A stretch of DNA of 64,000 nt from Lachnospiraceae bacterium (GTDB lineage: Bacteria; Bacillota; Clostridia; Lachnospirales; Lachnospiraceae), in contig JAAWCJ010000016.1 of NCBI GenBank assembly GCA_022793195.1, positions 1-64,000 on the forward strand. Reading direction: 5' to 3'. Under the pieces are notes generated by a model, which searched no databases, was not told where the DNA came from, and worked only from the letters and a program-made list of their open reading frames with translations. A program made the translations under genes and the position numbers. Positions 33,356 to 41,937 of the stretch are shown here, piece by piece. Position 1 is the stretch's first letter, and the number at the start of each line of letters is the position of its first letter.

Positions 33356-34579
33356 ATGTTTATTCAATTATTCCAACATGTTTCCAGCCAGGTGATTGCC
33401 GTGCTGGCCGTGATGGTTTTAGCCGGCCTTTTATTTACGGCTGTGACAAAGAAATTTCGCCTTCCCGATGTGACCGGGTATATTTTGGCCGGTGTGGCTG
33501 TGGGGCCTTACGGCCTGCGGCTGATTCCTGCTGAGATGGTGGGAAACCTGGAATTTGTGGCGGATATCGCCCTGGCGTTTATTGCTTTTGGCGTAGGGCG
33601 GTATTTTAAGTTGTCGGCGTTAAAGAAAAATGGAAAACGGGTGGTGGTCATCACTGTCATGGAGGCGCTTTTTGCGGCCGTCCTGGTGACGGTATCCATG
33701 CTTTACCTGTTTCATCTCTCCCTTCCTTTCGCGCTGCTTTTGGGGGCCATCGGCTCCGCCACAGCCCCGGCGTCTACCATTATGACCATCCGCCAGTATA
33801 AGGCGAAAGGAGAATTTGTCAATACCATCCTCCAGGTGGTGGCCCTGGATGATGTGGTGTCGCTTTTAGCTTTCAGCGTGTGCACGGCTGTGGTAAATGC
33901 TTCCGTGGGAAATGGGGAAGGGATATGGCTGGTCTGGAAGCCGTTGCTTTTTAATCTGGGGGCGATCTGCGCAGGGGGCCTTTTTGGGTTTTTGTTACAT
34001 ATTTTGATTGATAAACGCCAGGATAAAGAGCGGAGGTTTCTTTTGCTGATTGCGCTGATCCTGATTCTCACGGCAGCCTGTTCCGCATTTGACGTATCCC
34101 CGCTTTTGGCCTGCATGGTGATGGGAATGGTCTATGTCAATGTGGGCGGGACGAAAAAACCTTTTGTCCAGCTGAACCATTTTACTCCGGTGGTGTATCT
34201 TTTATTTTTTGTCAGTTCCGGGATGCGCCTGAATGTGCCTATGCTGCAAACAGCCGGAATCATTGGCATCAGTTACTTTTTCATTCGGATTGTGGGAAAA
34301 TATGCGGGCGCTTTCCTGGGAGCCAGACTGGTGGGGGCCCCGGTGGAAATACGCAGGTATCTGGGGATGGCCCTGGTGCCCCAGGCCGGTGTGTCCATCG
34401 GCCTTTCCGTACTGGCCGGCCGGATGCTGCCGGAAGATATGGGGATGTTGTTATCCACCATCATCCTTTCCTCCAGCGTCCTCTATGAGCTGGTGGGGCC
34501 GGCCTGCGCTAAAGGGAGCCTGTTTTTAGCCGGGGCGGTAAAGAAAAAAGGGCGCAAAGAAGACCCTCCTGTTTTATAA
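33356..34579 (+). CDS. CPA2-family cation/proton antiporter
   Basis: A 407-residue membrane protein of the monovalent cation:proton antiporter-2 family, with 12-13 helices and no C-terminal nucleotide-binding domain. Family motifs include LPDVTGYILAGVAVGPYGL near the start, a GSATAPAST substrate region and the VVALDDVVSLLAF helix whose paired aspartates carry ions. It probably exchanges Na+ or K+ for protons. The ATG at 33356 has GGAGGA six bases upstream (33332 is open but lacks a site). Its stop codon lies within the palindrome that follows. Confidence 0.88.
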   Translation: MFIQLFQHVSSQVIAVLAVMVLAGLLFTAVTKKFRLPDVTGYILAGVAVGPYGLRLIPAEMVGNLEFVADIALAFIAFGVGRYFKLSALKKNGKRVVVITVMEALFAAVLVTVSMLYLFHLSLPFALLLGAIGSATAPASTIMTIRQYKAKGEFVNTILQVVALDDVVSLLAFSVCTAVVNASVGNGEGIWLVWKPLLFNLGAICAGGLFGFLLHILIDKRQDKERRFLLLIALILILTAACSAFDVSPLLACMVMGMVYVNVGGTKKPFVQLNHFTPVVYLLFFVSSGMRLNVPMLQTAGIIGISYFFIRIVGKYAGAFLGARLVGAPVEIRRYLGMALVPQAGVSIGLSVLAGRMLPEDMGMLLSTIILSSSVLYELVGPACAKGSLFLAGAVKKKGRKEDPPVL

Positions 34580-34622
34580 CCGTCAGATGGCGCCATCTGA
34601 CGGTTAAAAGGCAGGAGGGTTT
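34562..34622 (+). terminator. Long palindromic terminator after the antiporter gene
   Basis: An almost loop-free inverted repeat centred on GGCGCC. AACCGTCAGATGG is mirrored perfectly and ACCCTCCTG/CAGGAGGGT extends the stem to about 28 bp; TTTC follows. The antiporter stop codon is inside the left arm. Confidence 0.75.
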
Positions 34623-34696
34623 CTCGTAGCTTTCGTATAATTTCAAGTCCGCATGGGAAAAATATCTGCAAATCCAGAGGAAAGGAAAATGGCGGT

Positions 34697-35680
34697 ATGC
34701 GGGATGAAGTTCTGGAGCAGGTAGAGGAAAAGGAAATGCAGGTCCATACGGACCTGGCGCTGGAAGCCAGGGAATCATGCAGTGAAGGGCAGGAAAGTAT
34801 CCCCGGGGTAAATATTGAGGAATCTGTCCATGGGCCTTCCGGTGTGAAAGTGACCTGGGTGGAGATTTTGGATAAGCAGGGTGAAGAAGCCATCGGGAAA
34901 CCGCGGGGCAGTTACATTACCCTGGAGGCAGAACAGATGGCTGTCCACGACGAAGGCTGCCACCGGGAAATTTCGGAGGCGCTCAGTGAGTATGTGAAAA
35001 AGCTTTTGGATGGGTTTGGCCCGGTCAAATCGGTGCTGGTGGTGGGACTTGGAAACCAGGAGGTCACATCGGATTCCCTGGGTCCCCAGGTGTTAAACAA
35101 TTTGAGGATGACAAGGCATCTGAACATAGAAGAGGAGCTGCAGAAAAAAGAAGCAAAAGGCAATGCCTCCTTCTCCATCAGCGGGATTGTCCCCGGGGTA
35201 ATGGCCCAGACCGGTATGGAGACGGCGGAGATCATACGGGGCATTGTGGAGGAGACGAAGCCGGAAGCCCTTCTGGTGGTGGATGCGCTGGCGGCAAGGA
35301 GCGTGAGCCGCCTGGGAACCACCATCCAGCTGAGTAACACCGGCATAAGCCCCGGCTCCGGGGTGGGAAACCACAGGCACAGCCTGACAGAGGAAAGCCT
35401 GGGAATCCCGGTCATTGCCATTGGCGTCCCCACAGTGGTGGCGGCTGCCGCCATTGTGTATGATACGGTGGACGCCCTGGCGGAGCTTCTGGAAGCCGCG
35501 GGGGCGGGGAATGCTGCGGAGGCGGTAGACGGTATGGCGCTGCCAGAACGGTATCAGATGGTGCGGGAACTGATTGAGCCGCGCCTTGGCCCCATGTATG
35601 TGACGCCGGGGAATATTGATGAGCGGGTGAAACTTTTAAGCTACATCATATCAGAAGGAATCAATCAGGTGTTTGCATAA
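34697..35680 (+). CDS. gpr: Germination protease GPR
   Basis: A 327-residue aspartate-type protease that degrades small acid-soluble spore proteins at germination. Family landmarks include HTDLALEARE near the N terminus (region of self-cleavage), VLVVGLGNQEVTSDSLGPQV, VPGVMAQTGMET and DALAARSVSRLG. The N-terminal ~15 residues should be a propeptide. It is followed by spoIIP, a pairing common in Clostridia. Expected expression in the forespore; I could not identify a convincing sigma-G promoter. Confidence 0.96.
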   Translation: MRDEVLEQVEEKEMQVHTDLALEARESCSEGQESIPGVNIEESVHGPSGVKVTWVEILDKQGEEAIGKPRGSYITLEAEQMAVHDEGCHREISEALSEYVKKLLDGFGPVKSVLVVGLGNQEVTSDSLGPQVLNNLRMTRHLNIEEELQKKEAKGNASFSISGIVPGVMAQTGMETAEIIRGIVEETKPEALLVVDALAARSVSRLGTTIQLSNTGISPGSGVGNHRHSLTEESLGIPVIAIGVPTVVAAAAIVYDTVDALAELLEAAGAGNAAEAVDGMALPERYQMVRELIEPRLGPMYVTPGNIDERVKLLSYIISEGINQVFA

Positions 35681-35716
35681 ATGCCGCCGGTAATTTAGGG
35701 GAGGCATTTATGCAAA
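35672..35716. terminator. Hairpin at the gpr 3' end
   Basis: A perfect 14-bp stem TTTGCATAAATGCC/GGCATTTATGCAAA with a 17-nt loop overlaps the last codons of gpr. No U-run follows, so it may protect mRNA rather than terminate. Confidence 0.5.
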
Positions 35717-35728
35717 TCTCCCTGAAAG

Positions 35729-35757
35729 GTATAACCGCCTCCCAAAACGCATAGGAT
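35729..35757 (+). promoter_or_regulatory. Candidate sigma-E promoter of spoIIP
   Basis: GTATAA, a 15-bp spacer and CATAGGAT resemble the mother-cell sigma-E pattern (ATA...CATA-xx-T). spoIIP is sigma-E dependent in Bacillus. Inferred from consensus only. Confidence 0.45.
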
Positions 35758-35827
35758 GTATGGGCGCGCGGAGAGGAGAAATCCTGGAAAACCGCCTGGA
35801 AAAGACAAGCATGAAGGGGGAAGTCAT

Positions 35828-37126
35828 TTGAAGATAAAAAACGGGCGGGGAAGTACATGGGGAAAGGGAGCGCCGGTTTTTCTGGCGGTGGCCCTTGGCT
35901 TTTTTCTTTTGGAGGGCGGCCCTTCCAGGCTGATGGCGTTTGCGGCCAGGCCGCTTCTTGTTTCATTTTTATCTGAATCAGAGTCGGAACCTGCAGGAAC
36001 TGATGTTTTGCGGATGGCTTCCGGAGTCCAGCCCCTTTCTTCCTTTTTGGAGAAGGAAGAGGCGTCTTTAGTCCAGGCGGAGGCTGACCCCTGCTATGTG
36101 GCTGCTTTGCAGGGAGGAAATGGAAACGGAGAAGGGGTGTCCGGCATGGAAGGGATTTTGGCATCAGGGGATGGTAGCTCTTCAGGGACAGCCGGAGAAA
36201 ACGGGACGGCTGCAGGCTCTGGAGAAACGGGGAACGGAGAGGCCTCCGGGGAAAATACCGGAGAGACTTCCGGTGAGGGAAACGGGGAATCCCCCGGGAC
36301 GGCCGCAGCCGGAAGCGAAAGCGGGGCGGCCGCGGGAGAGGCAGTATTGGCAGGGGCGGCTGTGGGTCCGGCCACAGAAATACGCGGCACGGTCTATACG
36401 GCGGAGCAGCTTTCCGATTTTGAATTTGTGAAGAAAAACTTTTTCTATGTACATAAGTCCACCACGGTTTACCCGGAACAGCTGGATGCATCCGTCCTTT
36501 TGGGGACAGATCTGACCCTTCCGGAAAGTGACGAACCCCAGGTGCTTTTGTTCCACACCCATGGAAGCGAAGGGTTTTCTGATTCAGTGGAAGGAGACCC
36601 CGATATGACTGTGGTGGGGGTGGGGAACTACCTGGCGCAGCTTTTGAGTGAGCGGTACGGAATCAAAGTGATCCACAACACGGAAGTTTTCCCTTATTCG
36701 GATTCCTATTCCATGGCTCTGGATATGCTAAAAAAGACGCTGGCGGAATATCCCAGCATCCAGGTGACCATCGACCTTCACAGGGATTCCGGCGGCCATG
36801 AGGTGGTGGACATCAACGGAAAGCCCACGGCGCCCATTATGCTGTTCAACGGAATGTGCCAGACTCCGGAGGGGCCTCTGGAAGACGTGGAGAACCCCTA
36901 TCTGATGGAAAACCTGGCGTTTAATTTCCAGATGAAAATGAAGGCGGAGGCGTATTACCCGGGACTGACCCTTCGGACCTTTTTAAAGGCATACCGCTAT
37001 AACCAGCATGTACTTCCCAGGGCAACCCTGGTGGAAGTGGGGACGGAAAACAATACCTTTGAGGAGGCAAAAAACGCCATGGAACCGCTGGCGGATATTT
37101 TATATAAGGTGCTGAGAGGAAAATAA
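35828..37126 (+). CDS. spoIIP: Stage II sporulation protein P (engulfment amidase/peptidoglycan hydrolase)
   Basis: A ~432-residue SpoIIP. It has an N-terminal membrane anchor (APVFLAVALGFFLLEGG), a long low-complexity Gly/Ser/Thr/Glu linker (about residues 105-185), then the catalytic domain with LLFHTHGSEGFSD, TIDLHRDSG and E in LVEVGTENNTFEEA. With SpoIID and SpoIIM it thins septal peptidoglycan during engulfment. I choose TTG 35828 because AAGGGGGAAG is eight bases upstream; the open frame to 35756 begins in the putative promoter. Confidence 0.93.
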   Translation: MKIKNGRGSTWGKGAPVFLAVALGFFLLEGGPSRLMAFAARPLLVSFLSESESEPAGTDVLRMASGVQPLSSFLEKEEASLVQAEADPCYVAALQGGNGNGEGVSGMEGILASGDGSSSGTAGENGTAAGSGETGNGEASGENTGETSGEGNGESPGTAAAGSESGAAAGEAVLAGAAVGPATEIRGTVYTAEQLSDFEFVKKNFFYVHKSTTVYPEQLDASVLLGTDLTLPESDEPQVLLFHTHGSEGFSDSVEGDPDMTVVGVGNYLAQLLSERYGIKVIHNTEVFPYSDSYSMALDMLKKTLAEYPSIQVTIDLHRDSGGHEVVDINGKPTAPIMLFNGMCQTPEGPLEDVENPYLMENLAFNFQMKMKAEAYYPGLTLRTFLKAYRYNQHVLPRATLVEVGTENNTFEEAKNAMEPLADILYKVLRGK

Positions 37127-37290
37127 AAGGAAACATTGTGAGGGATTCTTAAAAAATTTTTCTAAAAAATAAGAAAACAGGGTTGAAATTTGTCTCCTGT
37201 GAATGTATACTAATATAAAGAAAAATAAGTTTTATAAATAAAGAAATCCGACTAATAGGTAAAAAAATTCAAAAAAAACACAATGTTTTC

Positions 37291-37318
37291 TTGCATTTTT
37301 CATACAATGTGGTATGCT
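37291..37318 (+). promoter_or_regulatory. Promoter with dyad upstream of blaI-like gene
   Basis: TTGCAT and TATGCT (16-bp spacer) enclose the dyad CATAC-AATGTG-GTATG at 37301-37316. A dyad overlapping the -10 region fits a BlaI-type operator. The rest of the 239-bp gap 37127-37365 is AT-rich with no other feature. Confidence 0.5.
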
Positions 37319-37365
37319 ATAGTCTATAAGCTGAAGATACCAGAAAGAAAGATCAGGGAGACAGA

Positions 37366-37749
37366 ATGAAAAAGAATAATCGGATGACAGATCGAGAACT
37401 GACCGTTATGAAGGCAATCTGGGCGATTGAGACTGAGGTGACTACTGCGAAGATTGTGAAACAGCTTCAGGAGTGGTATGACGAAAAGCTGACGCCCCAG
37501 GCCATCGGAGTCTACATTGAAAAACTGAGGAAGAAGGGATATATCCATATTACAAAACCGGATAATTATTACAAGGTATATGAACCGCTGGTGACTCAGG
37601 AAGAGTTTATGAAACAGCAGGTAAAATCCATTGCAAAGTTCTGGGACAAGAGCATGGCCCGTTATGGGATTATGGCCCTGGGCGGAGCGGAAGAACTTAC
37701 AAAAGAAGAAGCAGAGGAACTCAGGAGAATTCTGGATGATTTTGATTAG
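37366..37749 (+). CDS. BlaI/MecI/CopY-family transcriptional repressor
   Basis: A 127-residue repressor with the family winged helix (TDRELTVMKAIWAIETEVTT, GVYIEKLRKKGYIHITK) and a helical C-terminal dimer region (about 75-127). In the BlaI group a partner peptidase cleaves the repressor on signal. It overlaps the BlaR1-like gene by 14 bases, as in bla and mec systems. No beta-lactamase or penicillin-binding-protein gene is adjacent, so the target is unknown. Confidence 0.92.
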   Translation: MKKNNRMTDRELTVMKAIWAIETEVTTAKIVKQLQEWYDEKLTPQAIGVYIEKLRKKGYIHITKPDNYYKVYEPLVTQEEFMKQQVKSIAKFWDKSMARYGIMALGGAEELTKEEAEELRRILDDFD

Positions 37750-39121
37750 TATTTTTACGGTGATTTTTTTGACTTCTCTGACAGGTACGCTGATTTTCCT
37801 CTTTTGGAAAGTGGTCAGTATATGGCTGGAGCGGTTCGGGGAAATCAAATTGATTCGTTCGCTGTTATATGCGACTTTAATCTTCTATTTAATCCCGGTG
37901 GTGGTTTTGTGGCTGATGTACGGGATGGGGGTTGTCAGTGAGGGGAAGGCAGGTGGCCTGCTGGCAGCGACGCCGCTGTTGATTGAGGTGGCAAGATGGA
38001 TTTCCGTTGTATGGCTCGTTGGTTTTATAGCAGAAGTGATTCGGTATGTGATTCATCAAAATGCCAGGCGGCAGCTGATCAAATACAGCATGCGGGGCGG
38101 GGAGCGTTCCAAAAGGATTGTAGGTGAGATCAAAGAACAGCTCCACATTAAAAGAAACATTCCTATCTATGAACTGAAAGACTGTAAATCTCCATGTATT
38201 TCCGGTTTTTTGAAATATCAAATATTTATCCCAGAAAAAATTGAAAATGAGGAAGAGTTAAAAATCATCCTGGAGCATGAGTTGCGCCATTATGTGCAGG
38301 GTGATTTACATATGAAGGAGATCTGCGCGTGGATTGTGCGGATTCAGTGGTTTAACCCTTTCGTCCATTGGCTGGTCCGCCAGGTAGATATCTGGGGGGA
38401 CAGTGTCTGCGACCTATACATGTGCTACGGTTCCAGCAACTGCTGGGGGATAGAGCGGTACTTTGATGTCGTGATCAAATACAGCGCGACAAAGAAGATA
38501 AAAGGTTCTTATGGCCGTATGGATATGGCCAGGAGCCGGAAGGAATTAAAAAGGAGGATTGTACGAATGAAGAAACTGAAAACACAAAAAAGGCTGGGAA
38601 GGGCCTTGACAGCGGCCCTGGTTTTGTGCTTTGCACTGGCTTCAGCAGTCACATCCCTGGCAGCAGGAGAAGGAGTGGGAAACCTCTACAGGAAGGCTTA
38701 TGAAGCTTCCATGGAACAAACATATGAAGCAAGTTATGAGGCTGACGAGACAGAGTTAAATACAGAAGAGTTTACCCGTGAGCGGGATGGAAATATGGAG
38801 ATTGTGGAGACAGACGAAGAGGTGAACCTGGACCAGAAAGGGGTAAACGCTTATACGTGGGATTTGGAAGCAGGTGTCATCTATGAGACAGGACTTTTCT
38901 GGGCTTCCAAGGGGGACACCATAGCAGTGACAATGAATCCGTCACCGAAGGGGGCAAGGACAGGTGTTGGCCTGGACCAGCCCAACGGCATTTTGCGGGG
39001 AGTCACAGGAGTAGGAGTATATAGCCATACTTTTACGGTCAGCGTCACCGGTTTCCACCGGGTTTATGCGGAAAACCTGGAAAGCAAAGACATCACAGTT
39101 GCGGTTACCGTATCCAGATAA
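37736..39121 (+). CDS. BlaR1-like M56 membrane metalloprotease with unusual sensor domain
   Basis: A 461-residue protein with three N-terminal helices and then a cytoplasmic/membrane M56 zinc protease with HELRH at 181-185. A fourth helix lies near 308-328 and a ~130-residue extracellular C-terminal part ends the chain. That part is beta-rich (VYSHTFTVSVTGFHRVYAEN) and lacks the Ser-x-x-Lys penicillin-binding fold of BlaR1/MecR1, so the ligand is probably not a beta-lactam. The ATG at 37736 overlaps the repressor stop. A terminator follows at 39192. Confidence 0.85.
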   Translation: MILISIFTVIFLTSLTGTLIFLFWKVVSIWLERFGEIKLIRSLLYATLIFYLIPVVVLWLMYGMGVVSEGKAGGLLAATPLLIEVARWISVVWLVGFIAEVIRYVIHQNARRQLIKYSMRGGERSKRIVGEIKEQLHIKRNIPIYELKDCKSPCISGFLKYQIFIPEKIENEEELKIILEHELRHYVQGDLHMKEICAWIVRIQWFNPFVHWLVRQVDIWGDSVCDLYMCYGSSNCWGIERYFDVVIKYSATKKIKGSYGRMDMARSRKELKRRIVRMKKLKTQKRLGRALTAALVLCFALASAVTSLAAGEGVGNLYRKAYEASMEQTYEASYEADETELNTEEFTRERDGNMEIVETDEEVNLDQKGVNAYTWDLEAGVIYETGLFWASKGDTIAVTMNPSPKGARTGVGLDQPNGILRGVTGVGVYSHTFTVSVTGFHRVYAENLESKDITVAVTVSR

Positions 39122-39191
39122 AGAGTATCTTGCCTGACGGGAGCAGAGTATGAAAACAGGCAATTTATAAAAGAAAAGAGAAAATCAGAGG

Positions 39192-39234
39192 GGCCGCCCG
39201 GATGCAGAGGATATCTGTGAATGGGCGGCCTTTT
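39192..39234 (+). terminator. Terminator of the BlaI/BlaR1-like operon
   Basis: GGCCGCCC pairs with GGGCGGCC, followed by TTTTC. The gap 39122-39450 contains this hairpin, a second hairpin and the abiE promoter, and no gene. Confidence 0.8.
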
Positions 39235-39236
39235 CA

Positions 39237-39283
39237 TCGTATAGGATTCGGGTGCGGGAAGCCGCCGCCCGAATCCCATACGA
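39237..39283. other. Second long hairpin downstream of BlaR1-like gene
   Basis: TCGTATAGGATTCGGG pairs with CCCGAATCCCATACGA around a GC-rich inner stem, only three bases beyond the terminator. No U-run follows; role unknown. Confidence 0.5.
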
Positions 39284-39362
39284 CAAAAAGACCTCCGGGG
39301 GAAGCGCAATCTTTTTAATGCTTTACTAAACCACACAACTGGCGGACTTAAACATGTTTGAT

Positions 39363-39400
39363 TTACTATGATTGACTTACTATGAAAAAATGGGTATACT
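39363..39400 (+). promoter_or_regulatory. Promoter with direct repeats upstream of abiE
   Basis: TTGACT and TATACT are separated by 17 bp. TTACTATGA occurs twice, 14 bp apart (39363-39371 and 39377-39385), next to and overlapping the -35 element. These are likely contacts for the AbiEi antitoxin, which represses its own operon in known systems. Confidence 0.6.
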
Positions 39401-39456
39401 ATATGAAACCATGAGACTTATGAAATGCTTGCAGACGGTTTGGCAGAGGGATGATC

Positions 39457-40065
39457 ATGTTGGAGTCAAAGACTAGTTGTATGTGGAGAGAGATGTTTCA
39501 GGATTACCAGTATGTGATGACCACTGCGGAATTAAATTCCCGGGGGTTTTATTACGCTGACATTCAGAAAATGCTGGAGGAAGGGTTGATTGAGAGGATT
39601 AAGTGGGGCTATTACCATTGGATAGAGGATCCTGACGGGAGAGAGGTTACCATCATTAACCGGCTGTTTCCCGATGGGGTGCTCTGTATGGAAACGGCCC
39701 TTTTTTATTACCGCTACAGTGACAGGAACCCTGGCCGGTGGAATATTGCCATTGACAAAAACACCTCCAGGCAGCGGACGAAAATCGAATATCCCTTCAT
39801 CAAGGCTTACCGCCTGGAGCCTGCCCTGGTGACTTTGGGGGAGACCAGGGGTCTCCTGGATGGGGTGGACGTCCGTATTTTTGACCGTGACCGCACCATC
39901 TGCGATGTGCTGCGGTACATGAACAAAATGGACAGGGAGGTTTTCAATAAGGCGGTCCAGAATTATGTGAAAGATTTGAAAAAGAATATTCCCAACCTTA
40001 TGGAGTATGCAAAGGCGTTGAGGGTGCAAAAACGGGTGAAAGAGTTGATTGGGGTGTGGTTGTGA
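39457..40065 (+). CDS. AbiEi-like antitoxin/transcriptional repressor
   Basis: A ~202-residue protein with an N-terminal winged helix (FQDYQYVMTTAELNSRGFYY, then ADIQKMLEEGLIERIKWGYY) followed by the AbiEi body with the RTICDVLRY segment. In type IV toxin-antitoxin systems AbiEi represses transcription and counteracts AbiEii without binding it. The ATG at 39457 has AGAGGG six bases upstream. The stop overlaps the toxin start (TGATG). Confidence 0.85.
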   Translation: MLESKTSCMWREMFQDYQYVMTTAELNSRGFYYADIQKMLEEGLIERIKWGYYHWIEDPDGREVTIINRLFPDGVLCMETALFYYRYSDRNPGRWNIAIDKNTSRQRTKIEYPFIKAYRLEPALVTLGETRGLLDGVDVRIFDRDRTICDVLRYMNKMDREVFNKAVQNYVKDLKKNIPNLMEYAKALRVQKRVKELIGVWL

Positions 40066-40961
40066 TGGCGGATATTGCGGCTTCTGTTTTGGCAAGGCTG
40101 AGAAATAAGGCAAGGGCCTCCTGTATCAGTTATCAGCAGTGTTTGCAGCTTTTTGTGCAGGAGGAGTTTTTGCGGAGGCTTTCCAGGTCCGGCTGCCGGG
40201 ATTTGCTGATTTTGAAGGGCGGCTTGCTGATTTATGCACTGAGTGATTTTGAGGGCCGCGCCACCGTCGACGTGGACTTTCTCCTTAAGGGTGTGCCAAA
40301 TTCCCCGGAGGATGTGGAAAAGCTGATTCAAAAAATCATCCATACGCCCACGGGGAATGATTACATAGAGATGTCGGTGAAGGGATTTGAGGAAATCTCC
40401 CCCCAGAGGAAGTACCATGGCATCAGTACGCAGGTCATCGGGCGGATTAAAAATGTCCGTGTGCCGTTTGATGTGGATATGGGGGTGGGGGATGTCATTG
40501 TCCCCCATGCCGAAGAGCGGGTCATCCATACGCAGCTTCCGGGTTTTGAGCCCCCTGTCGTCAAGACGTATTCCCTGGAAAGTTCCATTGCGGAAAAGTT
40601 TGACGGGATTTTGCAGCGTTTTGAGCTGACGGGCAGGATGAAGGATTTTTATGATATTTATTATCTGGCGGGGGCTTTTGACTTTGACGGACAGCGGCTT
40701 CAGACGGCTTTAGCTAAGACCCTGGAGCAGCGGGGCACCCCTTATAGCAGGGACAGTTTCAGGCGGGTTGCGGCCCTGGCGGGGGACGCGGACATCCAGA
40801 AGCGGTGGAAGTATTTTTTGAAGAATATCCGGGAGGACACCCTTGAATTTGCGGTGGTGATGGGAGATATTCAAAGGTTTCTTGAGCCTGTGTTTGACGG
40901 GATTACAGGTGGAAGCGACTGGAAAAGAGTGTGGAATCACGACGGAAAGAAGTGGGTTTGA
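40065..40961 (+). CDS. AbiEii-like nucleotidyltransferase toxin
   Basis: A 298-residue member of the AbiEii/AbiGii nucleotidyltransferase family. The substrate-binding LILKGGLLIYAL is followed by the metal-binding DVD in RATVDVDFLL, and the downstream K in SSIAEKFDGIL and D-x-Y in MKDFYDIYYL are conserved positions. Known AbiEii proteins block growth by nucleotide transfer, in some cases to tRNA, and can abort phage infection. ATG overlaps the AbiEi stop. A terminator lies 40 bp downstream. Confidence 0.87.
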   Translation: MADIAASVLARLRNKARASCISYQQCLQLFVQEEFLRRLSRSGCRDLLILKGGLLIYALSDFEGRATVDVDFLLKGVPNSPEDVEKLIQKIIHTPTGNDYIEMSVKGFEEISPQRKYHGISTQVIGRIKNVRVPFDVDMGVGDVIVPHAEERVIHTQLPGFEPPVVKTYSLESSIAEKFDGILQRFELTGRMKDFYDIYYLAGAFDFDGQRLQTALAKTLEQRGTPYSRDSFRRVAALAGDADIQKRWKYFLKNIREDTLEFAVVMGDIQRFLEPVFDGITGGSDWKRVWNHDGKKWV

Positions 40962-41000
40962 CAGGGAAGGCCCGTGAAGTGTCGGGATTTTATATGCCAG

Positions 41001-41041
41001 ACGCCCCGCCTGTCGTTTTGGCTTTCTGACAGGCGGGGCGT
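41001..41041. terminator. Terminator between abiE and cotJC
   Basis: A perfect 14-bp stem ACGCCCCGCCTGTC/GACAGGCGGGGCGT with a 13-nt loop in the convergent gap. The U-run is short, so termination strength rests on the GC stem. Confidence 0.7.
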
Positions 41042-41071
41042 TTGACGTATATAGATATCAGAATGTTTTAT

Positions 41072-41689
41072 TTACCGGTTGCAGTTTCCATTCTGCTTGT
41101 CGAAGGCAGGGTTGAAAGCATAGAAGTTCTTGGAATCCAGATGATCCTGGGTCACCCTGAGGGCTTCGCCGAACCGCTGGAAGTGGACGATCTCCCGTTC
41201 ACGGAGGAACCGGATGGGGTCACAGACTTCCGGATCTTTGATCAACCGGAGGATGTTGTCGTAAGTGAGCCTTGCCTTCTGCTCTGCTGCCATATCCTCA
41301 TAGAGATCGGCGATGGGATCCCCGGTGGACTGGAACTGGCTGGCGCTGAAGGGAAATCCGCCGGCTGACTGGGGCCAGACACCTGTGGTGTGGTCCACAT
41401 AGTAGGGGGCGAAGCCCTGTTCTTCCAGCTGTTCCGCCGTCAGGTTCCTGGTCAGCTGATGGACGATGGTGGCGACGATCTCCAAATGGGCCAGTTCCTC
41501 TGTACCAATGTCGGTCAGCACTGCCTGCCCCTGTTTGTAGGGCATGGAATAGCGCTGGGAGAGATAACGCATGGATGCGCCCATTTCTCCGTCGGGGCCA
41601 CCGTACTGGCTGATGATTATACTGGCAAGTTTTGCATTGGGTGTGGAGATGTTTACCGGGTATTGCAGCCTTTTCTCATAGTTCCACAT
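41072..41689 (-). CDS. cotJC: Spore coat protein CotJC (manganese-catalase family)
   Basis: A 205-residue ferritin-like protein of the manganese catalase family. Glu/His metal positions are seen around DIGTEELAHLEIVATIVHQL and DMAAEQKARLTYDNILRL, with a further E in REREIVHFQRF. It is a coat component in Bacillus and Clostridia and may remove hydrogen peroxide. The ATG at 41689 has GGAGGTGC eight bases upstream. It overlaps the end of cotJB by 37 bases. Terminal gene of cotJABC; expression in the mother cell is expected. Confidence 0.95.
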   Translation of the reverse strand: MWNYEKRLQYPVNISTPNAKLASIIISQYGGPDGEMGASMRYLSQRYSMPYKQGQAVLTDIGTEELAHLEIVATIVHQLTRNLTAEQLEEQGFAPYYVDHTTGVWPQSAGGFPFSASQFQSTGDPIADLYEDMAAEQKARLTYDNILRLIKDPEVCDPIRFLREREIVHFQRFGEALRVTQDHLDSKNFYAFNPAFDKQNGNCNR

Positions 41690-41937
41690 TTATTTGCACC
41701 TCCTTCCCAGGGCCAGGGGGAATTGACCCAGACCCAATAATCGACGCAGTCCTTTACGCCGTCTTTTGTCAGGGGGCCGAACTGGTTTTCGTATGCACCT
41801 ACGGCGGCTTCCCTGGCTTCTTTCATGTTCTTATAATAGGCCAGGGCTTCCTGGTCTTCCGGATGGGTATCCAGATACAAAAGAACATCGTCAACAGCAA
41901 AGCTATATTCATAAATTTGAGTCATTAATTCGTTCAT
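41653..41937 (-). CDS. cotJB: Spore coat protein CotJB
   Basis: A 94-residue protein with the CotJB core (YSFAVDDVLLYLDTHPEDQE, ALAYYKNMKEAREAAVGAYE, FGPLT, then WVNSPWPWEGG). It assembles with CotJC in the coat; its chemistry is unknown. Its last ~10 codons (NKCGTMRKGCNTR) read into the start of cotJC and extend past the usual family end. The ATG overlaps the cotJA stop (ATGA). Start chosen at 41937 rather than 41952. Confidence 0.92.
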   Translation of the reverse strand: MNELMTQIYEYSFAVDDVLLYLDTHPEDQEALAYYKNMKEAREAAVGAYENQFGPLTKDGVKDCVDYWVWVNSPWPWEGGANKCGTMRKGCNTR

